From an uncultured bacterium (GTDB taxonomy: Bacteria; Planctomycetota; Brocadiia; Brocadiales; Scalinduaceae), in NCBI GenBank assembly GCA_913055705.1, contig CAJXKT010000006.1, positions 1 to 40,566 on the forward strand: a DNA stretch of 40,566 nucleotides. Direction: 5' to 3'. The number at the start of each line of letters is the position of its first letter. The first letter of the stretch is position 1. The position numbers and the translations under genes are program-made. Shown here piece by piece: positions 16,680-23,231 of the stretch. Under the pieces are notes generated by a model. It worked only from the letters and a program-made list of their open reading frames with translations. It had not been told where the DNA came from and did no database searches.

Positions 16680-17300
16680 ATGATGAAAAAAGATAGTATT
16701 TCTGACCATGAGATATTAACTCTGATACACAAGAATATCGATATGAAGAAGTTGAAGAATCAGAATAAAGCAATAACAAAGAAGAGAACAGATGAACTCC
16801 TTCAGAAACTTAAAGAATATGTAAAGAAGGATGATCTGTCCATTTCTGGTAATGCAGGAAAGGGTGCTTCAACTATTGATAAACAGTTTGATTTCTTAAT
16901 AGTAAATGTTGACGGTGCTTCAAAAGGGAACCCTGGAGAAGCAGGTATTGGCGTTGCTGTATTTGATAAAGATTTAAATATTGTGCATGAGAGCTGTGAG
17001 TATATTGGTGTGGCAACTAATAATATTGCAGAATATAAAGCCCTGATTCTTGGTGCTAAATTGGCAATAAAATTTAATGCAAAGAATACACTGTTTAAAT
17101 CGGACAGTGAACTCATGGTGAAGCAGATTATGGGCGAGTACAGAGTTAAGAATATACAGCTCAAGTCCCTTTATAGTGAGGTGCAAAGCCTTCTTGGAAA
17201 GCTGCCTGAATGGGAAATAAAGCACGTTCCCAGAGAAGAAAACAAAGAAGCTGATTTACTGGCAAATAAAGGTGTAGAAATATTTACTGAAAACAGGTAG
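16680..17300 (+). CDS. RNase HI-family protein with N-terminal helical extension
   Basis: Ribonuclease H fold that cleaves RNA in RNA-DNA hybrids. The RNase H domain occupies about 72-200 and all four catalytic acids are present: Asp78 (VNVDGASKGNPG), Glu118 (IAEYKAL), Asp142 (KSDSELM) and Asp192 (NKEADLLAN). The first 70 residues are charged, predicted helical and Lys-rich, and are not part of the core; I do not recognise a hybrid-binding domain there. AGGTGA lies before the tandem ATG ATG start. The secreted metalloprotease gene follows after 13 bases, so they are probably co-transcribed although functionally unrelated on their face. Confidence 0.92.
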   Translation: MMKKDSISDHEILTLIHKNIDMKKLKNQNKAITKKRTDELLQKLKEYVKKDDLSISGNAGKGASTIDKQFDFLIVNVDGASKGNPGEAGIGVAVFDKDLNIVHESCEYIGVATNNIAEYKALILGAKLAIKFNAKNTLFKSDSELMVKQIMGEYRVKNIQLKSLYSEVQSLLGKLPEWEIKHVPREENKEADLLANKGVEIFTENR

Positions 17301-17313
17301 AAAAATTAAGAAA

Positions 17314-18660
17314 ATGTTAACGAAGCTCCCGAAGATTAAATTACAGATATTTTTCACTTCCTTTGCGTGCCTTCTCTTTTTATCTAATTGTCTTTTTGCA
17401 CAAGACAGGCTTAAGGACGCTTCTGTTTATAAAGTTGGAGACAGAAAAGAATTCTGGACATGGAATCTTAAAGTCATGCCGCCGGAAGACATCAAATTAC
17501 AGGCAACCTGTCGTGGTATTGGAGAGAATGTATATATTTTTGTTTCTGATGATGTATGGGATGTGAATGTCTTTCAGCAGGATATAGAAAAGATAATGTA
17601 TGCTTTTGATCATTCTACTCCGGAAGCTTCAATTGACAAAGACAAAGGGATATATAAGATTCTTACCGAGACTTTTGGCTGTCCGCCTGATGAAGACGAT
17701 GATAACAGAATATATTTCCTGATTTCACAATTGGGAGAGTATCGCGGCCATCACTTTGATGGCTATTTCCGTTTTTTTGATGAGCTTGAGGGGAAGCATA
17801 GTAACCGAACAGAAATATTGTATTTAGATTGTGACGATCCTTCGGATGATTATTACCTTGGAATTATTGCACATGAGTTTCAGCATCTCATACACTGGCA
17901 GTATGACCGTAATGAGGCAGGGTGGATTGGTGAGTCATTGTCGGAAGTTGCAATGATTATTTGCGGGTTCTACACAGACAAGAAACATGTTGTCAGATAT
18001 CTAAATAATACGGACAAGCCCTTAGTAGCAAAAGGGCATCATAATGTTAGTTATGGAGCATGCCTTTTGTGGGGAACATATATTTATGAACAACTTGGGA
18101 TAGAGTTTCTGGGAAAGCTGGTACGGGAGAAGGAAAATGGTATCAAAGGCTTTCAGAATACGCTGAAAAGTATGAACATAGAAGACAACTTTTCAACTGT
18201 TTTTGGAGACTGGCTGGTTGCTAACTATGTATGCAGTAATCCTGTTAATGATGAAAAATTTAAATACAAATCCATACCACTTCCCATTACTCCGACTATT
18301 AAACATTTCTTTTCATTGCCGGTTTATGAAACCGGAAAAGTAAATGGATACGCAGCAGATTATCTGAAGTTCAGCATAGAGCGGGCGAAGGATAAGAAAC
18401 TGAGAATAATATTTAAGAGTGACATCCCTGCTGACTTCCTTATCAAGATCATCCGGATATACAATGATGACCTGTCCAATCCTGAGGTAGAAGATGTTGT
18501 GCTGAATGAACCGATAGAGACCTTTGATGTGAGTGATGTGGGAGTGGACTGCAGAGAGATTGTACTAGTGGTGTCAGTATTAAAGACAACAAAAGAACCC
18601 ATTCCCTATAGCTTTTCGGCGTCTTTAATTCCGTGTGCAGAAACAGTTTTGAGTCAGTAA
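17314..18660 (+). CDS. Secreted HEFQH zinc metalloprotease-like protein (M30/hyicolysin-like)
   Basis: Exported 448-residue protein. An N-terminal signal peptide (basic MLTKLPKIK, hydrophobic 11-28, probable cleavage near FAQ) is seen. The zinc-protease signature HEFQHLIHW lies at 187-195, followed at 204-211 by WIGESLSE, where the Glu is the likely third ligand, as in M30-type gluzincins. The acidic segment GCPPDEDDDNRIYFLI precedes the catalytic part. The C-terminal 120 residues look like a beta-rich accessory domain. Substrate is unknown. No lipobox and no C-terminal anchor were found. The catalytic residues appear complete, so it is probably active. Confidence 0.75.
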   Translation: MLTKLPKIKLQIFFTSFACLLFLSNCLFAQDRLKDASVYKVGDRKEFWTWNLKVMPPEDIKLQATCRGIGENVYIFVSDDVWDVNVFQQDIEKIMYAFDHSTPEASIDKDKGIYKILTETFGCPPDEDDDNRIYFLISQLGEYRGHHFDGYFRFFDELEGKHSNRTEILYLDCDDPSDDYYLGIIAHEFQHLIHWQYDRNEAGWIGESLSEVAMIICGFYTDKKHVVRYLNNTDKPLVAKGHHNVSYGACLLWGTYIYEQLGIEFLGKLVREKENGIKGFQNTLKSMNIEDNFSTVFGDWLVANYVCSNPVNDEKFKYKSIPLPITPTIKHFFSLPVYETGKVNGYAADYLKFSIERAKDKKLRIIFKSDIPADFLIKIIRIYNDDLSNPEVEDVVLNEPIETFDVSDVGVDCREIVLVVSVLKTTKEPIPYSFSASLIPCAETVLSQ

Positions 18661-18700
18661 TAAGGCTTAAAAGATTGTGTTAAGTGGCGAGATATGTCTG

Positions 18701-19981
18701 CTATTTCCTGACGCCCAGCATTTCAACGAAACCTTCGGTTCTTGTGGCGATCTGCCCTGACATATAGTTGGTGTCGTCAACGCAATCTCCATCTAGATTT
18801 AAGAGTGGGTATCCTTCCTTCGCCAGCTCTGCTTTTATGGTAGGTATTGCGGCGTTGTTTCTCCTGCATCCCCAGGTGGAATAAGCAATTATGCCGTCTA
18901 CATTGTAATCTTTAGCCAATGTTTTAATAACCTTCAGCCTGTTATCCAGAGGTCCGTTGTTGTGGTTGGAGATCAGCTTTCGTGCGAGGCTTTCGTATGG
19001 CTTATCAGGGTCTAGTTTGTCCCAGTAGACGTGATTAATTTCCTCAAAAACTATTTTGGTATTTCCGGCATTTTCAATCTTGTCAAAGACATCAGCCTTA
19101 AAATATGGCTTTAATTCCAGCCAGAGGAGCCTAATCTCTTTTTCATCTGCAGCTTCTCCATTTTTTCTTCTTGTAGCAATTATATCCTTGAGTTCATCTA
19201 CCAGTGCTGTGTAGAAATTTACTGCATATTCTGAACCGATTTGATAGTGACTTGGCACCATGAAGCCAAGGCCGTCACCTCCCGTTAGTGGGGACAAGGG
19301 ATCCTGTCTCACATGATTTAATTCAATCATTTTCTCCCTTGCCTGATTGGACAATTCGATGGCTTCTGCAAAAGCGTGTTTCTCCATCTTTTTCCCCGTA
19401 GCTTCTTCGATGCACTTTGTTAAGCTGATTAATTGATTTGTCAGATATTTTATAGAGTGGTCATTCATCTCATGAGGAACGTCTACTATCATACTCTGTT
19501 TTCCTGTTATAGATTCGCAAATCTTTATTGTCTTTATGTTACTGTCACATATCGTTGATGTCCCTGCGAGAAACAGGGGGCGCGGGTAGACACCCATATA
19601 AGCATTTCCTAAAGCTGTTCTATGGAATGAACAGACATCGGTTGGTATAGTACTCAGATCAGCTTCAGCAAGAGCATTAGAGCCTTGGCCAAATTTTGAA
19701 CAAAGGGCTGCAGCTATTTCTAACGAGAAGGGATAAAGTTTCATCGCAAAGATGATCTCTGATGGCACGAATAGCGTTGTCCATATTGAACCATGTTTGT
19801 ATGAATTAGAAAAAAGTTCAATCACGCCTTTCGATAGAATATGAAAAGCTTTGATATCTTCTTTTCCAATGCCTTTTCCGGTTACTTTTGTATATATATT
19901 CAGAAATCTAAATAGCTCTTTTGCTAACAGAGGGGTTAGTTTTCGAGCAAACTTCTTTTTTGCACTTTTAATGTTTACCAT
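18701..19981 (-). CDS. 2-hydroxyacyl-CoA dehydratase-family D subunit (double-cubane Fe-S type)
   Basis: The 426-residue protein belongs to the HgdB/FldB/HadB/BcrB-like superfamily that carries unusual [4Fe-4S] or double-cubane clusters and is reduced by an ATP-hydrolysing activator. Candidate cluster cysteines lie in TDVCSFHRTA, STICDSNIK, and the C-terminal STWGCRRNNAAIPTI; DGDCVDDTNYM precedes a typical ending TRTEGFVEML. It is downstream of the activator/D fusion gene on the same strand with a 150-base gap, so both D-type subunits of one complex are probably encoded here. The substrate could be a 2-hydroxyacyl-CoA or, as for double-cubane proteins, a small molecule. A moderate ribosome site (AAAGAGA) precedes the ATG. 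Confidence 0.85.
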   Translation of the reverse strand: MVNIKSAKKKFARKLTPLLAKELFRFLNIYTKVTGKGIGKEDIKAFHILSKGVIELFSNSYKHGSIWTTLFVPSEIIFAMKLYPFSLEIAAALCSKFGQGSNALAEADLSTIPTDVCSFHRTALGNAYMGVYPRPLFLAGTSTICDSNIKTIKICESITGKQSMIVDVPHEMNDHSIKYLTNQLISLTKCIEEATGKKMEKHAFAEAIELSNQAREKMIELNHVRQDPLSPLTGGDGLGFMVPSHYQIGSEYAVNFYTALVDELKDIIATRRKNGEAADEKEIRLLWLELKPYFKADVFDKIENAGNTKIVFEEINHVYWDKLDPDKPYESLARKLISNHNNGPLDNRLKVIKTLAKDYNVDGIIAYSTWGCRRNNAAIPTIKAELAKEGYPLLNLDGDCVDDTNYMSGQIATRTEGFVEMLGVRK

Positions 19982-20131
19982 AATTCTCTTTAGCTTATTT
20001 GGTTTAGGAAATCTCTATAACAATGCTTGGCAAGATTAATTTGATATTACCAGATATGTTTCCTGCAGATGGCTTAAATTGAGTGTTAGTGGCTATACCA
20101 AAGACTGGGGAGATTAATTGGTATCTCTAAA

Positions 20132-22039
20132 TCACGTAGTTAGCTGTTCTATGAATGCTTCAATCCTGGTCTTTATTTGACCCTCACTTTTAGAACTGTT
20201 ATCACAATTTATATGTAACAGGGGAATATGCTTTTTCTCAAACTCTTTCTTGACCAAAGGATAATCATATAATGTATGATCGCAGAATTTTAAGGAGTGA
20301 TAGATTGCTCCGTTTATTGCTCTTCTTTCGATAAGGGAGACTATGCTTTTAATTCTCCCGAAGACGTCGACCATCCTGGAGCAGGGAGATCTTTTTAAGT
20401 ATCTCTCAGATATAGACTTGTATGGGTTGTCTGTAATCTCAACTTTTTTGTCAAAATACCTGCTGCCGGTACATAAATCTTCTGATACCACCCTGGCACC
20501 AGCATCTTCAATCATTTTGATTATCTCTTCATTTTCCAGTATGCTTCCCCAAATAAAGAGTTTTGGTACCGGATCTTTTTCAGGAACATCGCTTATTTTC
20601 TTCATGAGAGAGGTGAGAGTTGATACATAATCCTGGAATTTTTCAGGTACTGCATTTATGCCCTTCCTCAATAAGGTGAAGGTTTCATAACCGGAATGCC
20701 CAACGTAACCGTTCCATTGCTTTTGTAAAAATTCCATAACGTTATCTCTCATTCCGTTGTACAAAGTGATACTTCTATTAATGTCTTCATTCTGTATCTT
20801 GAGTTTAAAGTGATTCTCTATTCCTTCTTTAAATGCTTGAATTTCATCGGCAAAATATTGTACGGATGCTTCGTCACTATTTTTTGGAATATCGAGGAAA
20901 TAATTAAATTTCTCTCCTTTATCTATTCTTACCCACGCATCATAGAGCCTTCTCATACCATCACAGGAATTAGTAAACACAATCCCTTCAAGGTGGTCCA
21001 GATTTCCCGCTAATTTTTCATCGGTAAGAGTTTTTATATATGAACATATATTACTGCAGAGAAGTGATTCACCACCTGCTCCATTTTCTTCATTTGAGCC
21101 CTTTATCCTGACGGGGTGATATCCAGCTGCCCTGATAATCTCGACTGGTGTATAAGTACAAAAATAGCCGATTTTCAGCATTTTATCATCATCGAGTTGA
21201 ACGTCGGCGATTGATGATGTCTTATTATCAGCAGTGGCCGTAACAGATTCTTTTTTCGTATCAGCATTTGCGTTCTCTAAGGCAATTATGGCTGCTCCTA
21301 AAGCACCAATTATTTGTGGTTCTTCAGGCATTTTTATAGTGCAGAGCAGCTTCTTTTCAAGTTCACGCACAACTCCTATATTCTTGGCAACGCCCCCGGT
21401 CATTACGACCGCTTCTTCCAGGCCAATCCTCTTCGCTTGTCCTGAGACCCTTTTGGCTATGGAAATATGTAATGCCTTGCAAATGTCTGGAGTCTTGTGA
21501 TCAGCGCCAATTAAGGACACCACCTCTGATTCTGCAAATACAGTGCACAAACTGCTGATAGAGACATTATCCTTCCCTTTAAGAGAGAGTTCCCCCATAT
21601 CATCAAGCTCAATCTCTAATGTCCTTGCCATCACCTCAAGGAACCTTCCTGTCCCTGCTGCGCACTTGTCGTTCATGGAAAAATCGACTACGCTGCCCTT
21701 GGCGTCCAGCTTTATGGCTTTGCTATCCTGCCCTCCAATGTCGATGACTGTTCTGGCATCAGGGAAGAAATAATTTGCACCTTTAGCGTGGCAGGTAATT
21801 TCCGTTACAACTTCATTGGCAAAAGGAACTTTGATTCTGCCATATCCAGTCGCAATTATATAATCTAAATCTTTTGCTTCTAGCTTTGTAACATCCAGGA
21901 TATGTTTGAATATTTTGTCGCATGCCTTTTTACTGCTGGCGCCTGTAGCGATTATCTCATAGGCCACTATTTCCTTTTTCTCATTTATTAATACTGCGTT
22001 TGTCGATAAAGACCCTATATCAATTCCGAGCGTCAACAT
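20132..22039 (-). CDS. Fusion of HgdC-type activator ATPase and a 2-hydroxyacyl-CoA dehydratase-like D subunit
   Basis: Residues 1-258 are a BadF/BadG/HgdC-type ATPase of the ASKHA fold: GIDIGSLSTNAVLI (5-18), IDIGGQDSKAIKL (99-111), and the two cysteines that normally bind the dimer-bridging [4Fe-4S] cluster, Cys126 (NDKCAAGTG) and Cys165 (SSLCTVFAESEV). A polar linker (about 259-287) leads to a D-subunit-like domain (290-635) with LLCSNICSYIKT, FTNSCDGMRRLYD and LKFCDHTLYDYP. Activator and catalytic parts are usually separate proteins, so the fusion is notable, although long activator proteins carrying extra domains do occur. AAGGAG lies before the ATG and a good promoter upstream. The role is low-potential electron injection driven by ATP; the substrate is not known. 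Confidence 0.88.
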   Translation of the reverse strand: MLTLGIDIGSLSTNAVLINEKKEIVAYEIIATGASSKKACDKIFKHILDVTKLEAKDLDYIIATGYGRIKVPFANEVVTEITCHAKGANYFFPDARTVIDIGGQDSKAIKLDAKGSVVDFSMNDKCAAGTGRFLEVMARTLEIELDDMGELSLKGKDNVSISSLCTVFAESEVVSLIGADHKTPDICKALHISIAKRVSGQAKRIGLEEAVVMTGGVAKNIGVVRELEKKLLCTIKMPEEPQIIGALGAAIIALENANADTKKESVTATADNKTSSIADVQLDDDKMLKIGYFCTYTPVEIIRAAGYHPVRIKGSNEENGAGGESLLCSNICSYIKTLTDEKLAGNLDHLEGIVFTNSCDGMRRLYDAWVRIDKGEKFNYFLDIPKNSDEASVQYFADEIQAFKEGIENHFKLKIQNEDINRSITLYNGMRDNVMEFLQKQWNGYVGHSGYETFTLLRKGINAVPEKFQDYVSTLTSLMKKISDVPEKDPVPKLFIWGSILENEEIIKMIEDAGARVVSEDLCTGSRYFDKKVEITDNPYKSISERYLKRSPCSRMVDVFGRIKSIVSLIERRAINGAIYHSLKFCDHTLYDYPLVKKEFEKKHIPLLHINCDNSSKSEGQIKTRIEAFIEQLTT

Positions 22040-22107
22040 TTATATTTTCTCCTTAAGTGTTTATTGCCTGTTTCATACCACTTTTGGTTCTATATGATTA
22101 GTCTTCT

Positions 22108-22136
22108 ATATTAACATGGTGGTTTTGTGTAGTCAA
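22108..22136 (-). promoter_or_regulatory. Predicted promoter for the activator/D fusion operon
   Basis: TTGACT-N17-TAATAT on the minus strand, with a leader of about 60 bases to the start codon. Both boxes match five of six consensus positions with ideal spacing. Confidence 0.6.
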
Positions 22137-22210
22137 GGTATATAGTTATTACTGAGAATTTGCAAGAAATGTGTTATTTTTAGAGGATGGAAGATAGTTT
22201 GGTGGGTATT

Positions 22211-22252
22211 AATAAAAAAAGGCTTATAAGGTATGCAACCTTATAAGCCTTT
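22211..22252 (-). terminator. Strong intrinsic terminator after the NrdD-tail-like gene
   Basis: A perfect 15-bp stem (AAAGGCTTATAAGGT/ACCTTATAAGCCTTT) with a five-base loop is followed on the minus strand by a T-run. It sits 80 bases downstream of the stop codon of the small gene and isolates it from the hydroxyacyl-CoA-dehydratase-like operon. Confidence 0.9.
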
Positions 22253-22331
22253 AATGGTAGGTTTACTTAATCTATCCCATCCAATCTCCATCTGGATCTG
22301 TTATTGGAATGAATTAAAGCCTTCTTTATTT

Positions 22332-22775
22332 TTATAAAGAGTCAATCATACCTAAGCGATCATCCTGGAAAAGTGGGCTTTTCCCTGTAAGGCCGTAACT
22401 TCCTTTAGCACGGTCTCTTAGCTCTCCTACTTTTGACTTGTTCCAGTTGTTAACTCTGGAATAATAGCCAACTATCCTTGTGATGCCGTTCAAGACTATA
22501 GGTTTTCTATCGTTTTGAATTACATTTATAAATTCTTGAGCTTTGTCTGTATCTGTAACTTTTTGGACGATTTCATCGATTGACACTTCAACGTAAGCAC
22601 CTTCAATACCTTCGGTCTTACTGTAGTCTCTAATCACGAAAACCTCTTCGCTATTAGGAAGTGCTGTACCGATTATCTCGAGGTCTGAAGACAACTCTAC
22701 AGCCTCTACGAAGATTGTTAAGCTCTTTTCAACACTTTCTGCAATACTGGCGCTCTCCTTTAATGTTACTGTCAC
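22332..22775 (-). CDS. Small protein with NrdD C-terminal (glycyl-radical loop) motif
   Basis: The 147-residue product starts at GTG with a strong GAGGAG ribosome site. Residues 98-122 read ITRIVGYYSRVNNWNKSKVGELRDR, which closely resembles the C-terminal tail of anaerobic ribonucleotide reductase NrdD, where RxxGY contains the glycyl-radical Gly (here Gly103). The large NrdD barrel, the ATP cone and the Cys4 zinc site are all missing. Residues 20-95 form an alpha/beta-looking part (FVEAVELSSDLEIIGTALP, YVEVSIDEIVQKV) I cannot assign. No NrdG activase is adjacent. It has its own promoter, palindromes and terminator, so it is an independent unit rather than a gene fragment. Possible roles: autonomous radical spare part, as GrcA/YfiD is for pyruvate formate-lyase, or a non-radical protein that kept the fold. 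Function unproven. Confidence 0.65.
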   Translation of the reverse strand: MTVTLKESASIAESVEKSLTIFVEAVELSSDLEIIGTALPNSEEVFVIRDYSKTEGIEGAYVEVSIDEIVQKVTDTDKAQEFINVIQNDRKPIVLNGITRIVGYYSRVNNWNKSKVGELRDRAKGSYGLTGKSPLFQDDRLGMIDSL

Positions 22776-22955
22776 TATATTCTCCTCTCTTTCGAAAAAA
22801 ATAAAATTATTTAACGTTTAAGCCACTTATTTAACTGATAACCAACCGAAAACTATTCTAGTGAGTATACCTCCTTTCCTGGAGTCTTAGAGCCGATCGA
22901 AATTTACAGTTAAAAAAGAAATGCATCTAGATGCGCAAATTCAAACTTGAGTGGT

Positions 22956-22983
22956 AATATACAGAATGTAAATAAAAAGTCAA
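22956..22983 (-). promoter_or_regulatory. Predicted promoter for the NrdD-tail-like gene
   Basis: TTGACT-N16-TATATT on the minus strand. The 22-bp palindrome 22984-23005 abuts the upstream edge of the -35 box, the place expected for an activator or repressor site. The leader to the GTG start would be about 170 bases. Confidence 0.6.
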
Positions 22984-23043
22984 GTACATTTTCTGCAAAA
23001 TGTACAAAATGTTGTATGTTAGGAAGTTTTATGTACAACATTT
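22984..23043. repeat. Tandem palindromes with TGTACA core (putative operator)
   Basis: Inverted repeat 1 is GTACATTTT-N4-AAAATGTAC (perfect, 9-bp arms). Inverted repeat 2 is AAATGTTGTA-N17-TACAACATTT (perfect, 10-bp arms). TGTACA occurs in both and again at 23155. Neither matches an FNR, NrdR or Fur box that I recall. Position next to the -35 suggests a transcription factor site. Confidence 0.6.
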
Positions 23044-23231
23044 ATAGTCGCAAAGACATTTCATTCCATGAGTTACAGAAGAAAAGGGAATTGCTAATTT
23101 TAGAGGAATTTTTTTTAATTTTTACTCAGAAAATGTGATAAATAAGATAGTTGTTGTACATCTTGCAGCAGTTGCGGTATGTGTAAAACAGATTACACTT
23201 TGCGTAATATGCGGAATATAAAAGGGTTACG

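Larger units (their letters stand above)
22776..23231. other. 456 bp control region upstream of the NrdD-tail-like gene
   Basis: Holds the predicted promoter (22956-22983), two perfect inverted repeats (22984-23005 and 23007-23043), a further inverted copy of the TGTACAT-TTGCAG motif (23155-23168) and a leader of about 170 bases. The 63-codon ORF on the plus strand here opens at TTG and is not convincing. The lon stop lies at the right edge with no clear terminator. Confidence 0.6.

Noticed and set aside
22947-23138. 63-codon plus-strand ORF in the control region of the NrdD-tail gene
   Set aside because: Opens at TTG without a ribosome site, overlaps the promoter and palindromes, and its Cys/Lys composition resembles chance AT-rich translation.
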